From assembly GCA_016124375.1 (NCBI GenBank), contig WGNV01000002.1, forward strand, positions 186,001 through 250,000: a DNA stretch of 64,000 nucleotides, in the 5' to 3' direction. Below, in pieces: positions 7,320-16,551 of this stretch. How positions within the stretch are numbered: position 1 is the first letter of the stretch; each line of letters opens with the position of its first letter. The translations under genes were made by a program, and so were the position numbers. Under the pieces are notes generated by a model, which saw only the letters and a program-made list of their open reading frames with translations, searched no databases and was not told where the DNA came from. This DNA comes from Tepidisphaera sp. GTDB lineage: Bacteria; Planctomycetota; Phycisphaerae; Phycisphaerales; UBA1924.

Positions 7320-8759
7320 TCAGGCCCTCTGGGCGGCCGGCAGCAGAATGTGCACGCACACCTCGCCCGCATCGTCCAGCATCGCCTCCATGCGCCCGCC
7401 CATCCCCTCGACCAGCGCCCGCGAGACCGACAGTCCCAGGCCCAGGTGTTCCTGCTCGGTGCGTGAGCGGCTGCGACGCCAGAAGGGCTCGAAGAAATGG
7501 GCGACGTCGTCCTGTGTGAGGTCGCGGGCGGGGTTTCGCACTTCGATTCGCACCCAGCCGGAGGACGGGGCGTGGGCGCGGCAGCGCACTTCCGGCGATG
7601 GGGCAGCGTACTGCACGGCGTTGGAGAGGACATTGTTGAGGACGCTTTCGAGGGCGGGGGCATCGGCCAGGACACTGAGCGAATCGGGCACTTCGCTGGT
7701 GATCTGCCCGCCCGGCGCGCGGGCTGCGGGTTCGTGCCTCGCGATGACGCGGCGGATCAGCGGGGCCAGGTCCAGGGCGTCGAGTTCGACGCCTTCGGCC
7801 GGGCGGGATGACCGGGCCATCGACAGGAGCGCGGCAACCAGCCCGTGCATGCGCGACGTGATCTCCAGCGATTCCTGCATCACCTCGCGGGATTCCTGCA
7901 CCTCGCGCGGACGACTGAGGGAGACTTCCAGCAGCGAGCGAAGTTCGGCGATCGGGGTTCGGAGTTCGTGCGCGGCGGCGGAGGCGAAGCGGCGCTCGCG
8001 CTGGAACGCGGCGTCGAGACGCCGGCAGAGTTCGTCGAGGCGCTGATGGACGGGGTGCAACTCTTCAGGAATCGCGTTTTCGGGCAGGTGCAGCGAAAGG
8101 TCTTCGACCGTGATGCGGCTGATGCCCGCGGAAAAGTCTCGCACCGGCGCCAGGCCCCGGCGGAGCGAGTGCCCGACGCTGAGCACCACCCCCACTGCCA
8201 GGGCGACCCCGGCCAGCAGCATCGCCAGGCCGATGGTGCCCAGGGTGCTGTCGAGAGGGGAACGGGCCGCGGCCACGCTGAGATGGAGCAGGGGTGAAGA
8301 GCTCTGGGCCCGGGCGCGATCGGATTCCTTGCCCGGTTCGTCGAGCTCTTCTTCCGGGGCGGGGCGGAAGGTGTCGCTGATCAGGCGTCCGGCGCGGCCG
8401 TCGGGAAGGCGTGTATTCACGGGTTCTGGCCCGGGGGCGAAGGGCAGGGGTGATGCGCCGAGCGAGGGGGAGGCGGCGATGCGATCGGCTTTGACTTCGA
8501 CGCTGCTGATCTCGAAGTACTCGGCTTCGGGCCCGGGCTGATACCAGGGCATCGCGTCGGGGACGTAGTCGAGATCGACGTGCGTGCCGTCCCAGCGGCA
8601 GGCGGCCTTGAGGGACGCCAGGCGTGCTTCGAGGGTGGCGTCGAAGGCATGGACGAGGGCGTATCGAACACCCCAGAAGAGGCTTGCCCCGACCAGGAGC
8701 GTCGTCACGCCCAAAGTGAGCAGCAGGCGGATGGTGAGTGCGAGGCGCAGGCTGCGCAT
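7320..8759 (-). CDS. Membrane sensor histidine kinase (OmpR-partner type)
   Basis: A 479-residue two-component sensor. A first membrane segment spans residues ~8-30 (LLLTLGVTTLLVGASLFWG). A ~130-residue extracytoplasmic region follows, then a second membrane segment near 165-185 (GLAMLLAGVALAVGVVLSV) and a HAMP linker. The HisKA box SAAAHELRTPIAEL lies near 264, with the phosphoacceptor His. The HATPase domain has an N box with LNNVLSNAVQYA near 380 and LGLGLSVSRALVE. The start MRSLRL at 8759 is chosen because it lies two bases past the stop of the regulator gene; the longer open frame would overlap it. It is co-transcribed with that regulator and divergent from an RND efflux operon, so it probably senses an envelope or toxic-compound signal. 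Confidence 0.9.
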   Translation of the reverse strand: MRSLRLALTIRLLLTLGVTTLLVGASLFWGVRYALVHAFDATLEARLASLKAACRWDGTHVDLDYVPDAMPWYQPGPEAEYFEISSVEVKADRIAASPSLGASPLPFAPGPEPVNTRLPDGRAGRLISDTFRPAPEEELDEPGKESDRARAQSSSPLLHLSVAAARSPLDSTLGTIGLAMLLAGVALAVGVVLSVGHSLRRGLAPVRDFSAGISRITVEDLSLHLPENAIPEELHPVHQRLDELCRRLDAAFQRERRFASAAAHELRTPIAELRSLLEVSLSRPREVQESREVMQESLEITSRMHGLVAALLSMARSSRPAEGVELDALDLAPLIRRVIARHEPAARAPGGQITSEVPDSLSVLADAPALESVLNNVLSNAVQYAAPSPEVRCRAHAPSSGWVRIEVRNPARDLTQDDVAHFFEPFWRRSRSRTEQEHLGLGLSVSRALVEGMGGRMEAMLDDAGEVCVHILLPAAQRA

Positions 8760-8761
8760 AC

Positions 8762-9451
8762 TCAGTCGTCCTGTCCCGCTTCGAGCACGTAGCCGAGTTT
8801 CCGCCGGGTGCGGATCAGCGGCGGGCAACCCGCGTCTTCGAGCTTGGCGCGGATGGAGCAGACCGCAGAATCGACGGCGTTGCTCATGACCTGCGAGCGA
8901 TCGTCGTACAGGTGCTCTTCGAGTTCGACGCGCGAGACGGGGCGGCCCGCCCGGTGGGCCATGTATTCGAGCACGGAGTATTCGCGCGGGGTCAGGCTGA
9001 AATGGGACGCGCCCGCCAGGGTGAGGCGGGCGGTCTTGGCCGAGGTGTCGATCTCCAGCGGGCCCACCCGGATGACGGGAGAGCGCACGCCGTGCAGGCG
9101 GCGGGTGAGCACCTCCACCCGGGCCAGCAGTTCGGCAAAGGCGAAGGGCTTGATGAGGTAGTCGTCCGCGCCGGTGCGAAGGCCCAGCACGCGGTCGTCC
9201 ACGGTGTCCTTGGCGGTGAGGATGAGCACCGCCGAGCCCACCCCGTGCTGGCGCAGGCGGGAGAGAACCGTGAGCCCGTCGAGCTCGGGGAGCATCAGGT
9301 CGAGGATGATGACGTCGTACTCGGTCGTGCGGGCGTTGATGAAGGCCTGGGTGCCCGTGCCGACGGCGTCGACGGCGTAACCATGCTCGCGCAGGCCCCG
9401 GGAGATGGAGCGTTGCAGGCTATCGGAATCTTCGGCGAGCAGCACGCGCAC
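8762..9451 (-). CDS. OmpR-family response regulator
   Basis: A 230-residue regulator. The receiver domain (1-~118) has acidic residues in LLAEDSD, the phosphoacceptor Asp in ILDLMLPELDG (~51), Thr in LILTAKD and Lys in DDYLIKPF. The C-terminal winged helix (~130-228) has FSLTPREYSVLEYM and a DSAVCSIRAKLED recognition region. The GTG at 9451 is chosen because ACAGGACC, a Shine-Dalgarno, lies just upstream; a longer in-frame start adds 20 residues of no domain. It precedes its cognate kinase by two bases. It is divergent from the efflux operon across 174 bases holding a perfect inverted repeat, which is a likely target. Confidence 0.93.
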   Translation of the reverse strand: MRVLLAEDSDSLQRSISRGLREHGYAVDAVGTGTQAFINARTTEYDVIILDLMLPELDGLTVLSRLRQHGVGSAVLILTAKDTVDDRVLGLRTGADDYLIKPFAFAELLARVEVLTRRLHGVRSPVIRVGPLEIDTSAKTARLTLAGASHFSLTPREYSVLEYMAHRAGRPVSRVELEEHLYDDRSQVMSNAVDSAVCSIRAKLEDAGCPPLIRTRRKLGYVLEAGQDD

Positions 9452-9515
9452 GTGATGGTCCTGTGGAGGAAGGCCTTGGATGGGGGCGAACCAACACGGC
9501 CCACCCGTCAACCGA

Positions 9516-9539
9516 CGGCGTTGGGTACATTCAACGCCG
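9516..9539. promoter_or_regulatory. Inverted repeat between the two-component system and the efflux operon
   Basis: CGGCGTTG (9516-9523) and CAACGCCG (9532-9539) form a perfect 8-bp inverted repeat with an 8-base spacer. It lies in the only divergent control region of the neighbourhood. A second, shorter pair (ATGATGC and GCATCAT) lies within about 9557-9591. Either could be the binding site of the adjacent regulator or of another repressor. Confidence 0.5.
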
Positions 9540-9625
9540 GTGACGGTGGCCGGAACATGATGATGCTATGAGGGTTTCTCACGAAGGCATCATGATCCGC
9601 CAGTTTCGCACGCAAGGGTTTGCGG

Positions 9626-11014
9626 ATGGCGTACAGCGGCGGTGAACAACCTGCGGGTCGGGCCTGGCTTGTGCCGCTGTCGGCGGCCCTGCTGCTGGCA
9701 GGGTGCGAGACCTATGCGCCCCGGCCCGCAACGGAGGAATCGCTGGCCAGGGATGTTGCCCCGCCCGAAGCCGCACAACTGGCCCGGGAGGCGGCGAACC
9801 TCAAGCACCCGCTGCTGGGGCCGGTTGAGATCGGGGCCGACGGTTCGATGACGCCCCAGGGGGCGGCGGTCGTCGCGGTGATCCAGAACCCCTCGCTGCG
9901 GGCGGCGCGTGCCCAAAGGGGCGTGGCGGCTGCGCAGCTGCTGCAGGCGGGCATCTTGCCCAACCCGCAGCTTTCGCTCTCGATGGATTTTCCGATTTCC
10001 GGTGCGACCAACGGCACGCTCACGGCCTACGGCGTCGGCGCGTCGTGGGACGTGACGGCGCTCATCACGCACGAGCAGGAACAGCTCGCGGCGGCCCACG
10101 CGGCCCAGGCGGTGAACCTGGAGGTGGCGTGGCAGGAGTGGCAGGTGGCGCTCGGCGCCAAGCTGCACGCGGCGCGGGCGCTGTGGCTGACGCGCGAGTG
10201 CAAGGAACTGGAGTCTCAGGTGTCGCAGGCGGAGGAGGTGCTGCAGGCCAGTCGTGAAAACACGCGCGAGGGGCTGCAGACCGTGATCGATGAACAGGCG
10301 GCCGCGGCGATGGTGGAGAAGCGCCGCAGCGCGTTGCTCGCCTCGCGGACGGAACTTTCGAGCGAGCAGGGGATGCTCTGCCAGGCGATGGGTCTGCCGA
10401 TCGGCACGCCGGTGCGGCTGGTCGAAGAACCGGGCGAAGCCTCGCCGGCGCCGGGCGAGCGATGGGTGGATGAGGCGATTTCGAACAGCCGCCTCGATCT
10501 GGCGGCGCTGCGGGCGGGGTATGCGTCGCAGGAGTCGAAGGTGCACGCGGCGGTGCAGAGCCAGTTTCCGAAGATCGGGCTGGGCTTCACGCGGGCCCGG
10601 GATACGTCGGACGTCGGGACGATCGGCTTTGGCATCACGCTCGACCTGCCCGTGTTTGATCGCGGGCAGGGGCGGATCGGCGTGGAGCGTGCAACGCGGC
10701 AGCAACTGTTCGAGGAGCTGGCAGCGCGGACGTTTGATGCGAAGGCGGACGCGATGCGGGCCCGGGAGGAGTTGATGTCGCTGGAGCCGCAGATCGAGCA
10801 AGCGAGCAGGACGGCGGACCGGCTGACCGAACTGGCGGAGACGCTGAAGGCCGCGAGGACGGAAGGGCTGACCGACGCGATCCAGGAAAATCAGGCGGCC
10901 GGTGACGCGGCGGACGCGCGACTCGGAGTCATGAACCTGCGACGCCAGCAGGATGAGCTGCGGATCGGGCTCGAAGCGGCGACGGGGCGACTACTGGAAG
11001 GAGCGATGCCATGA
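9626..11014 (+). CDS. TolC/CusC-family outer membrane efflux lipoprotein
   Basis: A 462-residue outer membrane channel subunit of a tripartite efflux pump. A lipoprotein signal ends in LLLAGC with Cys27, so the mature protein is lipidated, as in CusC/OprM. Two structural repeats typical of the OEP family follow, each with long helical stretches (around 120-250 and 300-455), and PNPQLSLSMDF marks the first strand region. The start is the ATG at 9626 with AAGGG seven bases upstream; a TTG six bases earlier is possible. It is the first gene of a three-gene operon and overlaps the adaptor gene by four bases (ATGA). Confidence 0.9.
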   Translation: MAYSGGEQPAGRAWLVPLSAALLLAGCETYAPRPATEESLARDVAPPEAAQLAREAANLKHPLLGPVEIGADGSMTPQGAAVVAVIQNPSLRAARAQRGVAAAQLLQAGILPNPQLSLSMDFPISGATNGTLTAYGVGASWDVTALITHEQEQLAAAHAAQAVNLEVAWQEWQVALGAKLHAARALWLTRECKELESQVSQAEEVLQASRENTREGLQTVIDEQAAAAMVEKRRSALLASRTELSSEQGMLCQAMGLPIGTPVRLVEEPGEASPAPGERWVDEAISNSRLDLAALRAGYASQESKVHAAVQSQFPKIGLGFTRARDTSDVGTIGFGITLDLPVFDRGQGRIGVERATRQQLFEELAARTFDAKADAMRAREELMSLEPQIEQASRTADRLTELAETLKAARTEGLTDAIQENQAAGDAADARLGVMNLRRQQDELRIGLEAATGRLLEGAMP

Positions 11015-12192
11015 AAGCCGCTTGGCGCGTCGTTGGGGGGATCGTGCTGCTGGTGCTGGGTGCGGGCGCGGGCGTCGGCGTTGATCGGCTCTGGCTCGCG
11101 CGCCGAGAGCCCGCGGGCAAGGCCGGCGAGCCCGACGAGGGCGCCAAGGGAGCCAAGCCAGCGGAAGAGGAGGATGAACCGGAACCCGCGGCCATGGTGC
11201 GCACGGCGGTCGCGCGGGCGGGGGCGCTGCCCCGCGAGATTCGGGCGCTGGGCGTGGCGGCTATGCCCCCGACGGGCACGAGCGTGGAAGCGTGGCCAAG
11301 CGACGTCCTGGTGATGCAGGTGATGGTGCAACCCGGGCAGATGATTCAGGCCGATGCGCCGCTGCTGCGGGTGGAGCCGACGGGCCAAGCACGAGCGCAG
11401 TTGGCTTCGGCGGAACTGGCCAGGCAGAGCGCCGAAAAGGCGTTGGCGGAGACTCAGAAGAAACTCGAGCACGGGCTCGCGACGCGGGGCGAAGTGCTGG
11501 CAGCCCAGGCGGGTCTGGACGATGCGACGCAGAAGGTTGAGCAGTTAAGGAGCATGCAGCCGCCGGCGGACGGCCTGCTGCGGGCTGGAGCGCCGGGCAG
11601 CGTGAGCGGGGTGCTTGTGCAGCCCGGGGCGACGGCGCTGGCGGGCACTCCCCTGGTGCAGATTACGAGCGGGACGCCGGTTGCGATGATCGGGCTCGAG
11701 CCGGCGGAGGCCTCGGCGATGCAGATCGGGCAGCGTTTCACGCTGCGGGGCATCGATGATCGGGCGACGCACACGTGGCAGGCGCACCTGGCGCTGCTCT
11801 CGCCGGTGGTGAACCCCGCGACTCGGCTCGTGGACGCGACGCTGGAGTTTGACGATGGGCCGCCCCCGCGGCCGGGCGTGGCGCTGCGGGCGACGGCGAC
11901 GCTGGGCGAGGTGGCAGGCGTGGTGGTGCCGCGCGAGGCCCTGATCCCCGATGGGAACGAGATGGTGGTGTACGTGATTCGTGACGGGGCGGCGGTGCGG
12001 CGGGCCGTGACGACGCTGTTTTCCGGGCGCGACGAAGTGGTGCTCGCCAAGGGCTGCGAAGCGGGCGAGCACGTCGTGATCAGCGGGCAGGATCAGTTGG
12101 CCCAGGGCGATACGGTGCGCGAGGTCACGACGCCCCAGCCGGCGCACGACGCCCCGAGCGATCAGAGCGGGGGTGACAGTGACGGCCGCTGA
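11011..12192 (+). CDS. RND efflux periplasmic adaptor (membrane fusion protein)
   Basis: A 393-residue adaptor linking the inner membrane RND pump with the outer membrane channel. An N-terminal membrane anchor (residues ~7-25) has no lipobox. A Glu/Pro-rich linker follows, then the lipoyl half-motifs (VLVMQVMVQPGQMIQADAPLLRV and SVSGVLVQPGATALAGTPLVQI) around a short coiled-coil hairpin (~130-180). A beta-barrel with HTWQAHLALLSPVVNPATRLVDA and a membrane-proximal domain with GVVVPREALIPDGNEM follow. It overlaps the genes on both sides, by 4 bases upstream and 20 downstream, which indicates tight translational coupling. Confidence 0.9.
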   Translation: MKAAWRVVGGIVLLVLGAGAGVGVDRLWLARREPAGKAGEPDEGAKGAKPAEEEDEPEPAAMVRTAVARAGALPREIRALGVAAMPPTGTSVEAWPSDVLVMQVMVQPGQMIQADAPLLRVEPTGQARAQLASAELARQSAEKALAETQKKLEHGLATRGEVLAAQAGLDDATQKVEQLRSMQPPADGLLRAGAPGSVSGVLVQPGATALAGTPLVQITSGTPVAMIGLEPAEASAMQIGQRFTLRGIDDRATHTWQAHLALLSPVVNPATRLVDATLEFDDGPPPRPGVALRATATLGEVAGVVVPREALIPDGNEMVVYVIRDGAAVRRAVTTLFSGRDEVVLAKGCEAGEHVVISGQDQLAQGDTVREVTTPQPAHDAPSDQSGGDSDGR

Positions 12193-15100
12193 ATGGCTCG
12201 CCTCGCACGTCCGTTCGGTGGTGCTTTGCCTGGTGCTGCTGGTGGGGGCCGGGGCGGCGGCGCTGCTGAAGCTGCCGGTCTCGCTGTTCCCGGCCATCGA
12301 TTTCCCTCGCATCGCGATCAACGTCGACGCGGGCGATCGCTCGGCCGAACGCATGCTCACCGAGGTGACGCTGCCCTTGGAGGAAGCGGTGCGGTCTGTG
12401 CCGGGCGTGCGGAGCGTGCGCTCCAAGACCAGCCGCGGAAGCGCCGAACTGTCGGTCACCTTCGACTGGGACCACGACATGGTGGCGGCCCTGTTGCAGG
12501 TGCAGGCGGCGGTGGCGGGGCGTAGCTCGGAGCTGCCGTCCGGCATCGCGATCGAAACGCGCCGGATGGATCCGACGGTGTTTCCGGTGCTGGGTTACTC
12601 GCTGACTTCCGACACGCTTTCTCCCGTCAAGCTGCGGGACTTGGCCCAGCACCAGGTGCGGGCGTCGCTGTCGGCGCTCCCAGGAGTCGCGCGGGTCGAT
12701 GTCGCCGGGGGCGAGCAGGAAGAAGTCCGCGTCGAGCTCGACCCGGTGCGCCTGGCGACGCGGGGAATCACGACCCAGGACGTGGCGGCGGCCCTCACCG
12801 GCTGGAACGTCGTCCGGGCCACCGGGCGGCTGGAAGACCGGCTGAAGCTGTACCTCGTCATGGTGTCGACGCCCGTCGCGGACGCGAGCGATGTCGCCAA
12901 GATCATGGTGCGAGGCCCGGGTGGAACGATGGTCCCGCTGGGAGACCTCGCCCGGGTCGTGTCGGGGCAGGTGCAGAACTGGCTGAAGGTGACCGCCGAC
13001 GGGCACGAGGCGGTGCTGGTGCAGGTGTACCAGCAGCCGGGGGGCAACACCGTGCAACTGGCGGACGCAGCGGAAGCGGCGCTCGCCGAACTCAGGCGCA
13101 CGCTGCCCGCAGAGGTCAAAGTCGCCAACTGGTATGACCAGAGTCAGCTGGTGCGATCCTCGGCCGGGGGCCTGCGCGATGCGGTGATCATCGGCGCCGT
13201 GCTGGCCGGGCTGGTGCTGCTGCTGTTTCTTCGCAACCTGCGGGTCACGCTGATCGCGATGGTGACGGTGCCCGGCGTGCTCGCGGCGGCCTGCCTGCTG
13301 CTGCTGGTTTTCAAGCAGACCCTGAACCTGATGACTCTGGGCGGGATGGCCGCGGCGGTGGGCCTGATCATCGATGACGCGATGGTGATGATCGAGCACA
13401 TCGTGGCGAGGATCCGCGCCGGGGGCCGTCAAACCTCGGACGCCTCGACGCACCGGCGGGCGCTGCGTGCGGCGGGCGAGTTCAGCCGCCCGCTGCTGGG
13501 CGCATCGCTGGCGACGATCGTGATCCACATCCCGCCGGTGTTCCTGTCCGGGGTCACCGGTGAGTTCTTCAAGGCGCTGTCGCTGACGATCGCCGTCAGC
13601 CTGGTGGTCTCGTTCCTCATGGCGTGGGCGCTGGTGCCGATCATGGCCGGGGCGCTGCTCTCGGCGCGCGACGCGAGCGTCAACGACGACGGGCCCGTGA
13701 CTCGTGTGGTGCACCGGGCCTACGCGGCACTCATGGCCCCGGTCCTGCGCTGGCCCTGGCTGGTGCTGCTGCCTGTCGCCGCGTTCGTCTTCGGGGGCGT
13801 ATGGGCCTACCCGCGCCTGGCGACCGGGTTCATGCCCGAGATCGACGAGGGCGGCTTCGTGCTCGACTACAAGACCCACCCCGGCACCTCGCTGGACGAG
13901 ACCGACCGTTTGCTCCGGCAGATCGAGGCGATCATCCGGCGAAACCCGAACGTGCAGACCTACTCCCGCCGGACCGGCATGCAGCTTGGCGGGGGCATCA
14001 CCGAAGCCAACGAGGGCGACTTCTTCATTCGCCTCAAATCTCCCGCCTCAGCGCGCCAGCCCGCGGACGAGGTGATGGACGACATCCGCAAGCAGGTGGA
14101 GGCCGACGTGCCGGGCGTCGACATCGAAATGGCCCAGTTGATGGAGGACCTCATCGGCGACCTGACGGCGGTGCCGCAGCCGATCGAGATCAAGCTCTAC
14201 AGCGAAGATCAGCAGACGCTGAGCGAGGTAGCCCCGCGCGTGGCCGACGCGATCTCGCGCATCCCGGGCGTCACCGACATCAACAACGGGCTCAACATCG
14301 CGGGCGACGCGCTCGAGATCCACGTTGATCCCGTAAAGGCGGGAATCGAGGGGCTTGACGCCGGGCTGGTGGCAGACCAGGCCGAAAAACTGCTTTCGGG
14401 CGAAGTGGTCTCGCAATATCAGGTCTTTGGCGACACGCCCAAGGTCGTGGGCATCCGGCTCTGGTCTGCCGCCAACGCGCGGCGGATCGAAGACGATCTC
14501 TCGGATATGAACCTGAGCACGCCCGACGGGCGCCTGGTGCCCCTCTCACGGGTCGCCACCATCGAACGCATCGCGGGACAGCCCCAGCTCGAACGCGAGG
14601 ATCTGCGACGCATGGTGGGGGTCACGGCGCGGATCAGCGGCACCGACCTGGGCTCGGCGGTGCGACGCGTGCAGGAGACGCTGCGACAGCCGGGATTGCT
14701 CGCCGCCGGCGGCAGCGGGCCCGGCATTCCCTACTCGCTGGGCGGGCTCTACCGCGAGCAGCAGACGGCCTTTGTGGGCCTCATGTGGGTGTTCGGGGCC
14801 GCGGTCTTGCTGCTGCTGATGCTGCTGGTGTACTGGTACGAGAGCCTGCGTGTCGCAGTCTGCCTGGTGGTGTGCTCGCTGCTGGCCATGCCCGGGGTCG
14901 TGATGGCCCTCTGGCTCACCGGCACGCAGCTCAACATCGCGTCGATGATGGGCCTGGCCATGATCGCGGGCTCGGTGGTCGAGGCCGGCGTGTTCCTCTG
15001 CTCGGAGGTGCTCCATCCGGTCGACGACGGCATGGATGGTGCGCACACGGGCAAGGGGAGCGATGCCCGAGCGAGGTTCACCGCCGCGGCCCTTCGGCGG

Positions 15101-15301
15101 ATGCGTCCGATCGCGATGACCACCATCGCGGCGATCCTCGCGATGGCGCCGCTGATCGTCGGGCTGGGTGAAGGGGCCGCGATGCTCCGCCCGCTGGCGG
15201 TCGTCATCGTCGCGGGGCTTGTGGTGCAGTTGCCGCTGGTGCTGGTGGTGCTGCCCGCGATGCTGGCGGGCGTGCGCGTCTTGGGGCGGAACCGGGGCTG
15301 A
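12173..15301 (+). CDS. RND efflux pump inner membrane permease (AcrB/CzcA superfamily)
   Basis: A 1042-residue proton-driven RND permease with two homologous halves. Each half has one N-terminal helix, a periplasmic porter/docking region and a helix bundle. TM4 carries GLIIDDAMVMIEH with the adjacent Asp pair that carries protons in AcrB-like pumps. The Asp that precedes this motif in metal pumps (DFG) is Ala here. TM10 (GLAMIAGSVVEAGVFL) lacks the Lys of drug pumps. Substrate class therefore cannot be settled from motifs. The GTG start lies inside the 3' end of the adaptor gene. The stop is one base from the stop of the convergent YncE-like gene. Confidence 0.92.
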   Translation: MTVTAAEWLASHVRSVVLCLVLLVGAGAAALLKLPVSLFPAIDFPRIAINVDAGDRSAERMLTEVTLPLEEAVRSVPGVRSVRSKTSRGSAELSVTFDWDHDMVAALLQVQAAVAGRSSELPSGIAIETRRMDPTVFPVLGYSLTSDTLSPVKLRDLAQHQVRASLSALPGVARVDVAGGEQEEVRVELDPVRLATRGITTQDVAAALTGWNVVRATGRLEDRLKLYLVMVSTPVADASDVAKIMVRGPGGTMVPLGDLARVVSGQVQNWLKVTADGHEAVLVQVYQQPGGNTVQLADAAEAALAELRRTLPAEVKVANWYDQSQLVRSSAGGLRDAVIIGAVLAGLVLLLFLRNLRVTLIAMVTVPGVLAAACLLLLVFKQTLNLMTLGGMAAAVGLIIDDAMVMIEHIVARIRAGGRQTSDASTHRRALRAAGEFSRPLLGASLATIVIHIPPVFLSGVTGEFFKALSLTIAVSLVVSFLMAWALVPIMAGALLSARDASVNDDGPVTRVVHRAYAALMAPVLRWPWLVLLPVAAFVFGGVWAYPRLATGFMPEIDEGGFVLDYKTHPGTSLDETDRLLRQIEAIIRRNPNVQTYSRRTGMQLGGGITEANEGDFFIRLKSPASARQPADEVMDDIRKQVEADVPGVDIEMAQLMEDLIGDLTAVPQPIEIKLYSEDQQTLSEVAPRVADAISRIPGVTDINNGLNIAGDALEIHVDPVKAGIEGLDAGLVADQAEKLLSGEVVSQYQVFGDTPKVVGIRLWSAANARRIEDDLSDMNLSTPDGRLVPLSRVATIERIAGQPQLEREDLRRMVGVTARISGTDLGSAVRRVQETLRQPGLLAAGGSGPGIPYSLGGLYREQQTAFVGLMWVFGAAVLLLLMLLVYWYESLRVAVCLVVCSLLAMPGVVMALWLTGTQLNIASMMGLAMIAGSVVEAGVFLCSEVLHPVDDGMDGAHTGKGSDARARFTAAALRRMRPIAMTTIAAILAMAPLIVGLGEGAAMLRPLAVVIVAGLVVQLPLVLVVLPAMLAGVRVLGRNRG

Positions 15302-15302
15302 A

Positions 15303-16349
15303 CTAGCGACCGGATTCGGGCGACACCACGATGATCTTGAACGTGCCGGGCTTCATCACCGGGCGACCCGGACGCTCGCCCTTCTTGGCCGGCGGGGCGG
15401 GATCGAACTCGGCGGTGGGCAGAAAGATTCGACGCGACGCCGGATCGATCACGCAGGTGCGGGCGCGGGCCGCGGTGTCCAGCGTCTGCACCACCTTGAA
15501 CTCGTCGGGCTTGTCCGATTTGGCCGAGACCACCGTCAGCGTGCCGTCGCCATTGGAGGCGCACGCGAAGCCGGCGGGGTCAAAGCACGCGCCGTCGACG
15601 CCCTTGCCGATGTCGACGCTCGCGAGAACTTTGCCGCTGTCGGCGTCGACCTCGACCATCTTCTGGTTTGACCCGACACTGAACAGGCGGCGTCGCGCCG
15701 CGTCGAACGCCAGCCCCGAGGGCTCCTGCACCGGCGCAAGGTTCCATCGTGCTTCCACTTTCATCGAAGCCGCGTCGATCTTCACCAGTTCGCTCGTGTC
15801 CTCGATGTTCACGAAGATCTTGCCCTTGCCGTCGGCCACACCAAACTCAGGCTTGCCCCCGAGCGGAATCGTCTCGACGACGGCCTGCGTCGCGGCGTCG
15901 ATCACGCTGGCGTCCTTGCTGCGCCCGTTGAACGCGAACACCCGCTTGGTCGTCGGCTCGAAGAGGATCGAATCGGGGTTCTGCCCGACCTTGATCGTGG
16001 CGAGAGGCTTGTAGTTGCTCAGGTCAAAGGCGGTCACGGTGCCCGCTCGCCCGTTGCTCGTGAAGCCTTTGCCGAGGCCTTCCGCAAGGGCGACGCCGTG
16101 CACGCCGTCGGTCTCGGCCAGGTCGGCCAGGGTCTTGCCGCTGTGCGCGTCGAGCACCATGGTGTGCGTGCCCCGCGGTACGAACAGCCGCTGGCCCGAC
16201 GAATCCAGCGTCACATAGTCCCACCACCCCTCGCCCCCGACCTCAAAGCGCGTCTCGACGTGGTATGGCCCCGCCGCCGCAGCCTGTGCCGGGGCGGGCT
16301 GGGTGATGACCGACGTTTGCAGAAGACAGATCATGACGGCGAAGTTCAT
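15303..16349 (-). CDS. YncE-like secreted beta-propeller protein
   Basis: A 348-residue protein with an N-terminal signal peptide (cleavage probably near PAQAAAAG). A seven-bladed YncE/YVTN-type propeller follows, visible as repeats of the form L..I.VG..P.S..F.P..KR.F..NG (for example LATIKVGQNPDSILFEP and KVLASVDIGKGVDGACFDP). Such proteins are periplasmic or secreted and of uncertain function; some bind DNA or ligands. A GGAGACC ribosome-binding site precedes the ATG. It converges on the efflux operon with one base between stops and is transcribed alone. No catalytic motif is visible. Confidence 0.85.
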   Translation of the reverse strand: MNFAVMICLLQTSVITQPAPAQAAAAGPYHVETRFEVGGEGWWDYVTLDSSGQRLFVPRGTHTMVLDAHSGKTLADLAETDGVHGVALAEGLGKGFTSNGRAGTVTAFDLSNYKPLATIKVGQNPDSILFEPTTKRVFAFNGRSKDASVIDAATQAVVETIPLGGKPEFGVADGKGKIFVNIEDTSELVKIDAASMKVEARWNLAPVQEPSGLAFDAARRRLFSVGSNQKMVEVDADSGKVLASVDIGKGVDGACFDPAGFACASNGDGTLTVVSAKSDKPDEFKVVQTLDTAARARTCVIDPASRRIFLPTAEFDPAPPAKKGERPGRPVMKPGTFKIIVVSPESGR

Positions 16350-16551
16350 TCTGGTCTCCGAGGGGCCTCACGACGCGACTCGCAAACCTGCGACGCGGTG
16401 GGCTGACTCGGTCAGAATACGAACAGCATTCGAGACAGGATGACGCCAATATGAGCGGCCGTGGAGCCTTCGCACCTATCTTCCGTGGAGGCTCTGCTCA
16501 GCCCGTGCGCTCCGAATCCTTCCTTGAAACGCGAAACGAGAGGTTTACGTC

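Noticed and set aside
12125-13879. A 584-codon open frame antisense to the RND permease
   Set aside because: Composition (His/Arg/Gln-rich) and absence of any domain mark it as an antisense artefact.
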